Program-made: the position numbers and the translations under genes | NCBI GenBank assembly: GCA_902805475.1 | Contig: CADCSX010000006.1 | Span: 3,286,001 to 3,350,000 of the forward strand | Reading direction: 5' to 3' | From: Entonaema liquescens | Taxonomy: Eukaryota > Ascomycota > Sordariomycetes > Xylariales > Xylariaceae | DNA length: 64,000 bases | Notes under the pieces: model-generated | Databases searched by the model: none | What the model was told of the DNA's origin: nothing | What the model saw: the letters and a program-made list of their open reading frames with translations, nothing else | In this document: one piece after another, positions 50,701 through 64,000 of the stretch | Layout of the letters: every line of letters starts with the position of its first letter | Numbering within the stretch: the first letter of the stretch is position 1

Positions 50701-53151
50701 AATATATATAAATTAATAATATTATTAAATATTTTAGAAAAAATAATAGAAAAGATAATAGTGTTATGAATAATGTTTATAATAAAAATAAATAATGTTT
50801 TTTTTAAAAAATAAATAAGTAATAAAAAATATAAATTAATAAAAGTAATTATTAAAATAATAATAAAAATAATATATTTAATATAAAAAAATAAAATAAA
50901 AATATTATTATTATAATTTAATATAATAAAAATATTTAATTATATTATTTTAAAAAAGTTAATATATATTTTTAAAAAAAAGGATTTTTTAAATAAATAA
51001 TAAAATAAATTAAAAATTATTTAAAAAATAAAAAAATATAATTAATATTTAAAGGTAAATGTAATTTAAAAATAAGTTTTTAAATAAATATTTTATAAAG
51101 GTTTTTATTATTCTTTATTTTATTTATTTTATATATATTAATATTTTATAAAGAATTAAAAAAGAATGGAATATTTATAATTAATTTTATAAATAATATA
51201 AATTTAATAATAGTAAATTTAAATATTAAAAAAAATGATAAAAAATTAGAAAATGTATATTTTAAATGTGTTTAATAAATAAAATAATATAGGATAATTT
51301 TTATTTTTTAAAAAAATAAGTTAATATATTTTATTAAGATATATAAATTAAATAAAAATATAATATAATTAAGGAATGTAATAATAAAATTAATAAAAAG
51401 TGTAAGATTTTTAAAAATTTAATTAAATAAGAAATTAAAGTGGATAAGATATTTAAAAATAATAAAGGTAAAAATAAGAAAATAATAATATATTTTTTAA
51501 AGTTAATAATATTTATATAAAGTTAATAATATTTATATAAAGATATAATTTCTTAAAAATAAAAAAAAATATATATAAAAATTATAAAAAATATTATAAT
51601 ATATAAGGTAATTGTATAATATATATTAAATAAAGAAATAAAATAAATAAAATAATAATAAAATTAAAGAAAATATAATTAATTTGTTTTTAAGAAATAA
51701 TAAAAATATATAAGGTAATATTAGTTAAATATATAAAAAGTAAAATAAGATGTTTTTTATTAAATTTATCTTTAAATAAAAAGGTAATTAAATTTGAAAA
51801 AAAAATAATAATAAAAATAATTTTATAGAAAAAATAGGAAAAGAAATTTAAAAATAGTTTTAAAAATTATAAATGTAAAATTAAAATTTAATAAAAAAAA
51901 AGTAAAATAAATTATAAAATTTTTTTATTATTATTTTAGTAAACAAATTAAAAAAGAATTTATAAATAAAGCAAAAATAAATAAAATTATAAAAAAAAAG
52001 TAATTTTTTAAAAAAAAATAATATTATAAATATGAAAAATAAAATAAAATTAAGGATATATTTAAAATATAGTTATATTGAAATCTTTATTAAAAAATAA
52101 ATAATTAAAAGAAATTTATAAATTGTTAAAAAAATATAATATTTTAATATTAATTTAAATGTGTATAAAAAAATAAGATTAAAAATATTTTTATTTAAAT
52201 AAAAAATGTTTGGAATAAGAATGTTGTAATATTAGTATAAGTAAAAAAAAATAATGTATTATATAATAATGGAATATATGAAATTTATAATTTAAAAAAA
52301 ACAATTATATAATAAATTAAGATTAAAAATATTTAGGTTATAATATAATTATGAAAAAATTATAAAAGATAATAAAGAGGTAAGTTAAATTATATAGTAA
52401 TTTTTAAAATTAAAAATATTATTAATATATAAATTAATAATTAATTTAATAAAAAAAAAATTTAAAAATTTAAATTTAAAGAAATTTTAATAAAGTTTTA
52501 ATAAATATAAAGAAGAGAAAATATATATAAAATTATTATAGTAAAATTATAAAAATAAATTAATTATAATTTTTTTATATTAAATATAATTTATTATTTA
52601 ATTTTAAAAAAATTATTATTATTATTAAATAATTTATTAATAATAAAAAAAATATTATTTTTAAAAAAATTATTATCCTTTTTAATTTTAAAATTATTAA
52701 AAGTTTTTTTAATATTATTATTATTATCATTATTATTATTAATGTTTTTAATAATTTTAAGATTTTTAAAAATTTTAATAATTTTATTTTTAATTTTTTT
52801 ATTTTCTTTATTAATTTTTTTATTTAATTTATTAAAAAATATATTATTTAAAATTTCTTTTTTAAAATTATAAAATTTAAAAGGTTTAAAGTAAATAAAA
52901 AAATTTTTAGGAAAAAAAAGGTATTAAGTTATGATAAAATAAGTACATTTTTTATTAAATTTTTTAATAAATATAATAAAGATTTTAAAATAAAATACGC
53001 ATTTTATAATAATTTATTAAATAAATTTATTATTTTTAAATAAAAATTAAAATAAAAAATTAATAATAATAATAAAAAAAAATAAATTAAAAATAATAAA
53101 AATTAATTTTATTATAATTAAAATAAAAATATAAATTAAAAATTATATTAT

Positions 53152-53235
53152 ATTAATATTATAATTAAATATAATATTATAATTAAATATAATATTATAA
53201 TTAAATATAATATTATAATTAAATATAATATTAAT
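53152..53235 (+). repeat. 18-bp tandem array in LINE D
   Basis: Four to five head-to-tail copies of an A+T-only 18 bp unit (ATAATATTATAATTAAAT). Copies B and C have a single unit at the matching place (near 20210 and 34545), so this is an expansion private to D. Confidence 0.85.
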
Positions 53236-54378
53236 TATAATTTTAATAATTAATAATTTTAAAATTATATTATTTTATAATTATAATAAATTTACAAATA
53301 AATTATTTGATAATAATTATAAAATATAATTAAATTATACCCAAAATTTAATAATAAAAAAATATTATTTTAAAATAAAAACTAAAAAATATTTAATCTT
53401 AAATATTATTAAAAAAAGTTAAAAAGAAAATCATAAAATATATTAAAGTTTTTAACTGTTTAATTATTTTATTTATTTTTTAACAAAACAATTAATATAA
53501 ATAAAATTATAAATAATATAAAAAAAACGTATTAAAATATATTTTATAATAATTTTAATATAATAATAATAAATATATTAATTAAAAAAAATTATTAAAT
53601 AATTAAAATAAAAAAGAAGATTTAAATTATAATTATATTAAAAATAAATTAAATAAAAATAAAATATATAAAAATAAAAATAATAATAATAATTAAAATA
53701 TTTAAAAAATATATATTTTTAAGCTATAATAAATTTATTATTAAATTTATTATTATTATTATAATAAAAAAGTTAATAATAAGATATAATAATAAGTAAA
53801 AAATTCAAGATATAAAATTTAAATAAGAGTAAATTTAAAAAAAAATAATAAAATTTAAAGAAAAATATTAAAAAAAATAATAATAATTTTATAATATATA
53901 TTAAATAAAATTATATTTATTAAAAACATTATTATTATATATTATTAATAAAATAATTATTATATTTTATATAAAAAATAAAATAAAAATAAAATTATTT
54001 ATAATTTAATAAAAAATAATATATTAAAAAATAATAAAAGAAATTATTTAATAAAAATAATAAAATAATTATTAAATAAAATATAAAAATATAATAAAGA
54101 TAAATTATATAGAAATAATAAAAGTAATTTTATATAATTAAATATATTATTTAATTTATTAAAATAATAAAATTTTAATAAAATATAATAATATATAATA
54201 TAAATATATAATAAAAATTAAAAATAAATAAAAATAAATTAAACTTTCTTTAATAAAAACATAATTTTAACTTGAAAATTTATTAAAAAAAAAATATAAA
54301 TAATATTTTAATTATAATAAATTAAATATATAAACATAATAAAATAAAAATAATAATAATAATAATAATTTAATATTT

Positions 54379-54600
54379 ATTAAAAAATTTATAAAATTAA
54401 TATATATATTTTAAAATCTTTTAATATAAATATTAAAAATTAATTTAAATTTATAATTTATTTTTTTTAAATTATATTTATATATTTTTATTTTTTATTT
54501 AATATATTTATATTTTTTTAAATTATTTTTATAATAATTTCATTTTAAAATTTATATATTATTATTATTTTTTAAAATTTAATTAATTATATATTATTTT
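54379..54600 (-). mobile_element. LINE-derived fragment (minus)
   Basis: The sequence after LINE D's tail is collinear with LINE C 39330-39570, including TTTACTTTAAAATTTATATATTATTATT-type sequence (shown at 54540-54570). It is therefore a piece of the same LINE family in the opposite orientation, into which D may have inserted. Its extent to the right is unclear. Confidence 0.5.
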
Positions 54601-55328
54601 TTTTTATATTTCTTTAATTATAATTAAATTATAATTAGATTTTATTTTATTTTATTATAAAATAATAAAAATAATTTAAACATAATTATAATTTATTAAA
54701 TAATTCTTAATTATAATTATAATAAAATTATTATATATTAAAATTTAAAAAAATTTAAAGTTTTATTTTTTTTTAATTTAATTAAATTAAATTTATATAT
54801 ATTAATAATATAATATATAAAACTTATTTTATAATTTTAATTTAAGTAAAAATAAATAATATTAATTATATTAAATTAATTAATTAAATTTTAAAAAATG
54901 CATTTTTATTAAAATAATTTTAAAAATAATTACTTTTAAATAAATAAATTAATTAAATTGAAATTAAATAACGTAATTAATATAATATAATATTTATTTA
55001 TTTATAATTTTATAAATTTATACGAAATTGTAAAATTAAATAAAAAAAAAATAATAAATAAATTTAATTCGATTTTTTTAATAATATAAAAAAATAAATT
55101 TTTTTAAAAATTTATTAAAAATTTTATATTAATAATATTATTGAAAAATCTTTAAAATATTTTATTATAAAATATTTAAAAAATAATTTTATAATTTACG
55201 TTAATAATTTAATTATAATTTAAATTTATTTATAATATATTAAATTAAAAAACTTATAAAATATTTATTAAATATAAAAAAATTATAATTATTAAAATAT
55301 TTAAAAAAAAATATTTATATTTATTAAA
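54601..55328. other. RIP-degraded DNA, origin unknown
   Basis: Almost pure A+T with sparse CpG. I see no terminal repeats or coding signal. It may continue the LINE fragment to its left. It ends at the target duplication of the next hAT-type element. Confidence 0.4.
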
Positions 55329-55592
55329 AAACAACATTAGTTCGGCAGTAAAAAGCGTACTAAGTCGGCAATAACCACACCATTTTATATAAAAGCGCCA
55401 CACCCGCGAAAATCGCACAAATATTATATATATCTCCATACAAATTTACTAGTGCGCGACCGTACTTCCCATACCCACCCCGCCAAATCTCTTAATCTAT
55501 CAAATTACCTTATTTAATCTACCGAACCAACCACCCAATCAATCAATTAATCAATCAATCAGTCAATCAATCAATCAATTAGTCAATCAATT

Positions 55593-55631
<39 letters not shown>

Positions 55632-55983
55632 TAATTAATTAATTAATTAATCAGTTAATTAATTAATTTAATAATTAATTAAATAAACGTTACGTTTATT
55701 ATTTATTTCGTTTCGAAACGCGCGTATATAACCGTATAAAATATTATAAAATTAATAATTTTAAAAAATTAAAACTTTATAAAAATAAATATTATTAAAT
55801 AAACGGTAAAAAATTTAATTAATAAAAAAACGTACATAATAAAAAACTATAAAAAATAAAATTTACTAAAAATTATAAATAAACATTAATAAATTTATAT
55901 ACGTAAAAAAATATTTATTAATATAAAACCATTATAATTATTATTAATTTAATACGTTTTTTATTACCGAATTAATATTATTT
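55329..55983 (+). mobile_element. hAT-type element, family 2 copy 1
   Basis: 655 bp with inverted ends whose consensus is GAGCAACATTAGTTCGGCAG. It is flanked by TTATTAAA on both sides (55321-55328 and 55984-55991), an exact 8 bp target duplication typical of hAT elements. The left arm (to about 55540) keeps ordinary C and G content and runs on through TCGGCAATAA, CACCCGCGAAAAT and GCGCGACCGTACTT. The right arm (about 55870-55983) is the same sequence stripped of C and G. A tetranucleotide array follows the left arm. No coding sequence; probably a MITE. Confidence 0.85.
55536..55668 (+). repeat. (TCAA)n grading into (TTAA)n
   Basis: About 33 tetranucleotide units. The left part is mostly TCAA, with single TTAA or TCAG variants; from about 55630 on it is almost all TTAA. 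Each change is C to T on the plus strand, the change RIP makes. The second copy of the element (63470-63500, reverse) has a short all-TTAA version. Confidence 0.88.
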
Positions 55984-55991
55984 TTATTAAA

Positions 55992-56681
55992 ATGTAAAAT
56001 AAATTAATTTAATATTTTTATAAATAAATTAATTTTTTTTATAATTTATTTAAAAAAACATTTTATATTTAAAAAATATTTAAATAAAATTATTAATTTA
56101 AATTAAAATTTATAATATAAAATTAATAAAAGTTAAAAAATAATTTAAAAAAATAAATTAAATAATTAAAAATTTTATTTAAATATAATAAAATATTAAT
56201 TTTATTAATAATATATATATAAAAAAACTTAAATAATTTAAAAAATTAAATATTTTTATTTTTTATTATAATAATAAAAATATAATTATTTTTAAAATTT
56301 AATTTTATAAATAAAAAATTTAATTAAACGTTAATTTAAATTAATTTAATAATATTTAAATTAAAATAATAAATATTAAATTTTATTTAAAAAATAAAAT
56401 AATTATAAATTTAAAATTTTATTTATAAAAAAAATATTTAAATTAAATTATAATTTTTATTAATTTAATAAAATATTTATAAATTAAATATTATAATTTT
56501 AATATTAATTAAAAAATTTATTAAATTTATAAAAAATTTAAAATAATTAATAATTATAAAACATTTTAATTATTTAAAAATATTTTTATTTATTTTGTAA
56601 AAATATATATATTATTTAAAAAATACTAAAAGAAAATCTTTATAAAAGATTTATTTTTTAAATTTAAATTATTATAATTAT
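55992..56681. other. RIP-degraded DNA
   Basis: Nearly C/G-free, no recognisable terminal repeats, tail or coding frame. It separates the family-2 hAT copy from the LINE stub E. Confidence 0.4.
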
Positions 56682-56696
56682 TAAATATTTTAAATT

Positions 56697-56928
<232 letters not shown>

Positions 56929-56937
56929 TCTTAAATT

Positions 56938-59805
56938 TAATATAAATTTTAATAAATATATTTATTTTTATAATTAAATTATAATTAATTTAATTATTAT
57001 AAATAATAAATATAAAAAAAATTATTAAATTTTTTATAATTAACCCGAAAAAATTTAATATAAATAAAAATATAAATAAAAATATTTATATTTATTAAAA
57101 TTAATTTAATAATTTAAAAAAACTTTATATTTTAATTTTGTAAATTGTTTTTATAATGGATTTAATTATTAAAATCTACTTGTAATTTTTAAAAAACAAT
57201 ATAATTAAATTTAAAAAACAATATAATTAAATTTAAAAAAAAATAAATATTTTAATTATTAATAAATTAATTATATATAAAACTTTTTAAAAAGTTATTA
57301 AAGGAATTTATATATTAAAAATTTATATTAAATATAAAAAAATAATATAAATTAAAAAAAAAATAATATAAAAAAAGAAAAAATTAATCTTTTTAAAAAA
57401 AATAGTTTTTTATTTTAATGATATGTTTATTAATAATATAAATAGTAAAAAATTAAAAATTAATTATAATATTTTAAAAAAATTATTAAAAAAAACAACT
57501 TTTAATATTTAATTATATAATAACATTAAGTAATTTATTAATGTTTACTAAAAATGCGTTTATAAATATAAAAATAAGCAAGTCTTTATTTATAAATAAA
57601 GATTTTATTAAAAAAATAAAAAAATATTTAAAATTATATGTAATAAATAATTTAAAATTAATATTTATTAAAGATTATAACGGAAAAATATATTAAATTT
57701 TATACGAAATATTTTATATATATTTAAAAATATAAAATAAAATTATATATAATGTTTTTTTTATAATTATAAATTTAAGTTATGATTTTATTTTAAATTA
57801 AAAATGGTTTATTTAATATAATATTTTTATTAATTATTAATGGCGTAAATTATATTTTTTTTTAAATATATTTATATAAAACTTACGTAATTATCATAAA
57901 TTACTTATAAATAAAATTAATAAATTATTACGGGATAAAAAATATTAATTAAAAATTAAAAAACGAAATATATTTTAAAACAAAAATTATAAAAAGAAAT
58001 AAAATAAAAAAGTTAATTCGAAAAATAAAAATTATAAAAAATTAATTTTTAAATTTAATTTACAAATTAAAGCTTTAAAAAACGTATAAAAAGTTGGTTT
58101 TTTACCGAAAAAAAATAATGTTTAATAATTTCTTAATTATTTAATAACTTTTTATATTACAATAAACACTTAACCTTTCTATTTTTAATTTATTATATTG
58201 AAAAAGTTAATATAATATAATTTAAATTTTAAATTATGATAAAAACGAATTATTTAAATAAAAAGTTAAATAAAATAAAAAAATATTTTTAAATTAAAAA
58301 ACAATTTTATTAAAAATATAATAATTAAAAGAAATATATATTATTAAGAAATACCGTAAAATAACATAAAAAACAACCCATTAAAATAGCAATTTTTAAA
58401 GTTAAATTTTTGCTTAAATTAATAAAGAAAACTTATTTTAAAATTATTAATGTTTATAAATTAAACGGTTTTATAAAAAAAAACACATTAATAAAATTTT
58501 TTTATTTTCAAACAAAAAAAAGGAATTTTAACGTAAAATTTAAAAAATATTATTTTTAAAATATTATAATATATTAAAATATATTTAATAAAATAATATT
58601 AAATAAATTAATATTTTATTAATTATATAATTATAAAATAAGCTTTAACGAAAGTAAATTTTTTAAAGATTTAAAATATAATTTATTATATAAAATATTA
58701 TTTAAAAATTAAAAATAATTTAAAAATATATTATAGAAAACTTTTAAAAAACATTTATAAATATTAATTTATTTTTTTAAATAGTTTTCGTATTATTAAT
58801 ATGTATATTAAAAAATAAGTTATAATTTTACCTAAATTATTAAAAATTAAAAATTATAATAAATTTTTTTTTTTATTATTTATTAAAAAAACTTTTATTT
58901 AAATAGTTAAAAATTAAATATTTATTAAAATTAATATTAATTAAATATTTATTAAAATTAACATTAATTAAATATTTTATAAAATTAATATATATTTTAA
59001 TAATATAAAATTAACTTTTTTCCAAATAAAATATAATATTTATAAATATAAATTTTTTTTATAATTTAATAAATAAATTAATTATTTTTTAATAATATAT
59101 TAATAAGATTTTTTTTAATTATTTAAATAATTTTTATACTATTTATATCAATAATATTTTTTTTAAAAAAATTTTAAAAAAATATTAAATTTATATTATA
59201 AATATATTAAATAAACTCAATAACATTAATTTTTAAATTAATTTAAAAAGAAATATATATTTTACGTAAAAGAAATTAACTATTTAAATTTTATAATAAA
59301 TATAAATAAAATAATTAATAATTTAAATAAAATAATTATAATATAAAATTAATAATAATTTATTATTATAAAAAGAATTTAATTATTTTTAAGTTTTTAT
59401 AATTTTTATTAAAACTTTATTTTAGAATATAGTAAAAAAATAACATTTTTAATTAACATAATTAAATTAAATATTTTTTTTAAATTTAATAAAGTTTATA
59501 AAGAAAATTTTAAAGTTTTAAAATGTTTAATAATATAAGTTTTTATATGAATTTATTATAATTATAATAAAAAAACGAAAGTTAAAATAAATATTTTTAA
59601 TAGTATATTAATAAGTTTTTTATTTTTATAAAATAATAATAATTAATAATATTTTATTATTTTTTATTTTAAAATTATATATAATTTAAAATTTAATTAT
59701 AATATTTATAATAAAAAAAATATTAATTATAATAAAAATTTTAAAATATTAAAAGGTAAAATTAATTAAATTATAATAAATAAAATTTCTTTTAATTATT
59801 ATTAA
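56938..59805. other. RIP-degraded DNA, origin unknown
   Basis: 2.9 kb of nearly pure A+T sequence with scattered CpG. It contains short tandem duplications (about 22 bp near 57193-57240; about 30 bp, three units, near 58915-58985). No terminal repeats or protein signal were recognised; it may be another old element. Confidence 0.4.
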
Positions 59806-60622
59806 AAGTGATGTTATTTTAAAATTACTTTATCGGATTTATAATATAAATTACTTGGAATTACAATTATTAATAATTACATATAAATATTATCGTAAAC
59901 TAACAATTTTACAATTTTATTTTATTACCTTAAATTAAATTTAATATTTCCCAACCATAATAATAAATATTTATATATATTTTAAAATATTTTAATTATT
60001 TAAATTTTAATTAATTAATTAATATTAATTTTAAAAAAATATAACCGTATTTTATAAAATTATTTTAAAAATAATTTATAATTAAAAAGTAATAATTTAC
60101 AAACAAACAGTAATAATCTTTAAATAACAATAAAATAATTTATAAATAAAACCATATTAATTTATAAATAAAAATATTTTTACATTATTTTTTCTTAATA
60201 TTAACATTTTTAATAAAAGCTATTTACATATTTCTAATCGGTATAACTACGCGTATTTAACAATATTAATTTTATAAATAAATAATTTAAATTAAAAAAA
60301 ATATTATTAAATAATAAAATAATACGTGCCACATATATTACCAACAACATTAAATATTTAAATATAATTAATTTTTTATATAAATATAAATTTAAAATAA
60401 AATTTAACGTTATTTATAACATTTAATTTCGCTTTTTTTTATTTAAAAATAAAAACGTAACGTTTTGAGAATATTTATTTTTTATTGTTTATATCGTAAA
60501 ATTTAAAAAGTTATAAAACCATATTATTTTATTAATAATTTTAATTGCTAATTACTTACTAGTATTTAATGGGGTAATTTACATTATAAGTCCGGCAAAA
60601 TAATCTTAAAATAACATCACTT
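59806..60622. mobile_element. hAT-type element, family 1 copy 3
   Basis: 817 bp. Termini AAGTGATGTTATTTTAA and TTAAAATAACATCACTT are inverted. ATTATTAA flanks both ends (59798-59805 and 60623-60630), an exact 8 bp target duplication. The right arm keeps GGGGTAATTTACATTATAAG and CCGGC, the best-preserved version of the terminal repeat. Interior is collinear with copies 1 and 2. Confidence 0.9.
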
Positions 60623-60630
60623 ATTATTAA

Positions 60631-63225
60631 TTATTAAATTTTAAAATATTTTAAAATAAAATAATAATTTAATTTTTATTAATTTTAATAATAAAATTTT
60701 TCGTTATAATATTATTTTTTAATTATATATTATTTTAGATAAAAAAATATAATAATAAATAATATATTTAAAAAATATAAAAGATTTAAAATATAAAAAA
60801 AATGAAAATTTTAATATTATATAATTTTATTTTAATTTGTTGATTTTAATATTATTTAAAAAGAATATTTAGAAATTTTTATAATAAGATTAATTATATA
60901 ATATATTATGATAATATTAAATAAAATTATTAAATTTTTTAAATTATTTAACGTAAAATTTATTAATAGAATTCTATAAATAAATTAAAAAAATATAATA
61001 TTTAAGAATAATTACGATAAAGTGTATAATGTAAGTGATAAATTATAATAAATAATTTAAAAGTTAATTATATATAAAAGGTAATTAATGGTATTTAATA
61101 TATTTAATTTATAAATAAAAGTTTTATAAAAAATATATAATTATATTAATATTATATATTTAAATTAAAATAAAATTTAATAATTAATATTTATTTAATA
61201 TTAATAATTAAAATTAATAAAACATATTAATATTTATATAATTAATTATTTAAATTATGTATTAATATATTTTTTACTAATTTTGAATTACTTTTAAAAA
61301 TATTTTATAATAAATATAAAAAAGATTTTATATTAATTTTTATTAATTAATTTAAAAAATAAATTTAATTCATTTTATATAAAAGATTATAAATATTAAA
61401 TAAATTATTTAAATATATTCATAAAAAATTTTAATTTATAATTAATAATTAAAATTTATAATTTATTATTAAATTTATTAATAAGATTTTATAAATTTTA
61501 AATATAAAATAAAAATTTATTATTATTAATTATTATAAAATAATTAAATATATAAAAAATACAAGTAATTTATTAAATTAATGATATTAAATATAATTTA
61601 ATATATATTTATAAAATTAAAATTTAATATAAAATTTAATATATAATTATTAATTAAAATTTAATAAAATTTTAATATATTAAATTTTAAAAAAATTAAT
61701 TTTAATCTTATTTTATAAAATTACTTTATATTTAATAATTTTATTTTCTTTTTCTTTATTATTAATAATTTAATAACAAAAAAATAATTAACTTTAAAAT
61801 AAATTTATTTTATAAATAATTAATTTTCTAATAAATTATTTATTTTTTAAATATTTATTTATTTAAACTTTAAAGAAAATAAAATTTATTTTATTTAAAA
61901 ATATATTTTAAATATATTATTCTAATAATTTTTATTTTTAAAATGTATATTTTTTTTATATAAATAAAATAATTTAAAAAATATTTTTAAAGCTTTAATT
62001 TATAATTATTTATTTTTATTTACATAATCTTATAATTTTATTAATAATTTATAATTTAAAAATTTTTTAATTTTTTTAATTAAATTTTCATTTATTTTTT
62101 CTTTAAATATATTTTTCCTAATATATCTTTATTATTTTTATAAATTTTTTAATTATTAAAAAAGATTTTTAATTTATAACTTATATCATTTTATTTAACA
62201 TTATTAAATTATTTTTTTATTTTTTTATATTTTTAAATATTTAATAATTTTTAATATATTATTAATTATTATTATATAGAGATTTTATATTAATATAAAT
62301 TTATAAAGTTTTTAATAAATAAATTTATATTATAATATTTGTAATAATATTTTTTTAAAATTTAAAAAAATAATATTAAATTTTTTTACTTTTTATTTAT
62401 TAAATACTTTATATTTAAAATATTAATTTTAAATTTTATTTATTAAAATAATTTATTAATTTATTTTAAATTAAATAATAAATTTCACAACTAATTTTTA
62501 TATTTTATAAAAATAAAGATTTTTTTTAATTTTAAAATTTTTAAATTAAATAAAATTTTTAAATTAAATAAAATTATTTAAAATATTAAATTATTTTTTA
62601 TAAAAATAAAAAAGTAATTATTTTTAAATTAAATTAAAAATTTTTATTTATTTAATAAAAAAGTATTTATTATGATATTTTTTTTTAATTTTAAATAATA
62701 AAAATATTTTAATAAATATATTAAATTTAAATTAAAATAAAGTAATTTTCATAATTTATTTATTTTAAATATTTTTTTAATAAATTTAATTAGAATTAAT
62801 ATTTTATATTAAAATTTTTAATTAAATTTTTTAAAATATTTTAAAATATTTTTTTTAATAAATTATTTTTTTTTTTATTTATTTTTATAAATTTTTCTTA
62901 AATTAATTTAATAAATTTAAATTTAAATTGATTTTATTAAATAAAAATATTTATAATTTTATATAAAATATTAATAATATAATAAAAAAATTTTTTTAAA
63001 ATAATAATAATATATTTAATTTAAATAATTAAACGTTTTATTATATTAATTATTTTTATTTAAATATTATTAAATTTTATAAATTTAAAAATTATATAAT
63101 TATTTTTAATAATATATATTAATAAAATATATATTTATTTATAAAATAATATTTAAATATAATAAATTATTTATTTAATAAAAAAATATAAAATTATTAT
63201 AATAATTAATTTAAAATATATATTA
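60631..63225. other. RIP-degraded DNA with dispersed repeat
   Basis: 2.6 kb almost free of C and G. It contains the mutated copy (61580-61740) of the repeat at 45790-45965. Nothing else is recognisable; no open frame of meaningful composition. Confidence 0.45.
61580..61740 (+). repeat. Dispersed repeat, heavily mutated copy
   Basis: Collinear with 45790-45965; where that copy reads TTAAGCTGCGCTTAACA this one reads TTAAATATAATTTAATA, all differences C/T or G/A over that stretch except one. Similarity ends near 61740. Confidence 0.65.
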
Positions 63226-63233
63226 ATTTTTAT

Positions 63234-63690
63234 AAATAACATTAATTTAATAATAAAAAACGTATTAAATCGGTAATAATTATAATCGTTTTATATTAAT
63301 AAATATTTTTCCCCGTATATAAATTTATTAATAATAATTTATAACTTTTAGTTAATTTTATTTTTCGAATTTTTATAATTTTAAACTTTAAATAATTAAA
63401 TTAATTACGGTCGCATACGCGTATTTTAAAGTAAAAACACGAGATTTTTTTAAATCGAATAATTAATCGATTAATTAATTAATTAAATGGTTAGTTCGGT
63501 AAATTAAATAAAGTAATTTAATAAATTAAGATCTGGCAAAGTGGGCATAAAAAGTACGGTCGCGTACTAGTAAATTTGTATAAAAATATATGTAGTACTT
63601 ATGCAATTTTCGCGGGTATAGCGTTCCCATACAAAATGGTATAATTATTGCCGACTTAATACGCCCCTTACTGCCGAACTAATATTGCTC
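63234..63690 (-). mobile_element. hAT-type element, family 2 copy 2
   Basis: 457 bp, opposite in orientation to the copy at 55329. Exact 8 bp target duplication ATTTTTAT (63226-63233 and 63691-63698). The right arm (about 63470-63690) keeps C and G and matches the well-preserved left arm of copy 1 in reverse. The left arm (63234-63350) is RIP-mutated, like the right arm of copy 1. It is shorter than copy 1 mainly because the tetranucleotide array is short. Confidence 0.87.
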
Positions 63691-63698
63691 ATTTTTAT

Positions 63699-64000
63699 TA
63701 TTAATAAATTTAAAATTAATTTAATAAATATATAAATAATTAAATAAATTATAATTTATAATTATATTTATTTAATAAAAAATATATTTATTATTTAATA
63801 AATAATATAATTTTTTTATAATATAAAATTTTATAATTTTATAATATTATAATAATAAATAAATTAAATTTATAATTTTATTTATTTAAATTTATAAATT
63901 TTTATTAATAAATTATAAAATAAAATATTTTTAAATAAATATTTTAATTATATTAAAAAAAAATAAAATAAAAAGTTTAAAAAAATAATATTATAATAAA
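63699..64000. other. RIP-degraded DNA to window end
   Basis: Nearly pure A+T, no recognisable element end or coding frame. Confidence 0.4.

Larger units (their letters stand above)
42894..54368 (+). mobile_element. LINE copy D, plus orientation, interrupted
   Basis: The 3' tail is (AAT)n at about 54352-54368, preceded by the RIP-mutated family end sequence. The 5' end lies near 42894-42935 and matches the reverse complement of C near 40200. A 4,585 bp insertion (43038-47622) splits it; without that the LINE is about 6.9 kb, equal to C. The internal TAA run is at 47699-47740. TTTAATATTT occurs on both flanks (42884-42893 and 54369-54378), a probable but weak target duplication. An A/G-rich block corresponding to B 20570-20830 lies near 52600-52920 in reverse. 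Confidence 0.8.

Noticed and set aside
55254..55439. Minus-strand frame of 61 codons
   Set aside because: It runs across the preserved arm of a hAT-type element and its target duplication; the apparent protein-like composition comes only from the arm's higher C+G content.
55536..55668. CRISPR-like or telomeric array
   Set aside because: A 4 bp simple repeat without spacers, and not a TTAGGG-type telomere unit; it is internal to a transposon.

Overview
The window looks like nuclear DNA of a filamentous ascomycete (Pezizomycotina, perhaps Sordariomycetes; lineage is inference). Evidence: protein genes with 49-65 bp GT-AG introns, CTAAC-like branch sites, fungal-type protein families, and a sharp switch from GC-balanced gene DNA to almost pure A+T DNA with the signature of repeat-induced point mutation (RIP). 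The sequence has two compartments.

Gene compartment (1-13,505, resuming 15,902-17,745): the 3' end of a Sel1-repeat protein gene; a PLP threonine aldolase (-); two small secreted cysteine-rich proteins (+), one a cyanovirin-N homologue; a tartrate/D-malate-type dehydrogenase (-); cytosolic leucyl-tRNA synthetase (-), carrying a one-base frameshift in an A run; an ATP-grasp protein (+) with no visible ATG; and, isolated between mutated blocks, an intronless NfsA-type nitroreductase (+). Exon joins were derived by hand and all close in frame, except the LeuRS frameshift. These are mostly independent housekeeping or metabolic genes; I see no biosynthetic cluster.

Repeat compartment (13,506-15,901 and about 17,750-64,000): no intact gene. 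It is a nested graveyard of RIP-mutated transposons that can still be parsed from terminal repeats and target-site duplications (TSDs). (1) A 2.4 kb element with about 63 bp inverted termini cuts the gene compartment in two. (2) A LINE family of about 6.9 kb with a (TAA)n 3' tail: copies A (17,848-19,070, -), B (19,071-about 25,667, -), C (33,399-40,273, -, 14 bp TSD), D (about 42,894-54,368, +, interrupted), E (56,697-56,922, +, a 226 bp stub with 15 bp TSD), and F (+, shattered between about 25,681 and 42,494). (3) An LTR retrotransposon (26,270-32,804, TSD ATATT). (4) Three copies of an 817-834 bp hAT-type element with 8 bp TSDs. (5) Two copies of a second hAT-type element with 8 bp TSDs. 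(6) A TA-flanked mariner-like MITE. (7) A 4.6 kb TIR element inside LINE D with a 9 bp TSD.

Insertion order can be read from the nesting. LINE F is oldest; the LTR element, LINE C and the TA MITE inserted into F; hAT copies then inserted into the LTR element and the TA MITE. The LINE stub E and one arm of each second-family hAT copy escaped most RIP and preserve near-ancestral sequence. I did not find an obviously new gene system. The most informative material is the parsed TE stratigraphy, the RIP pattern and the features at the compartment edges.
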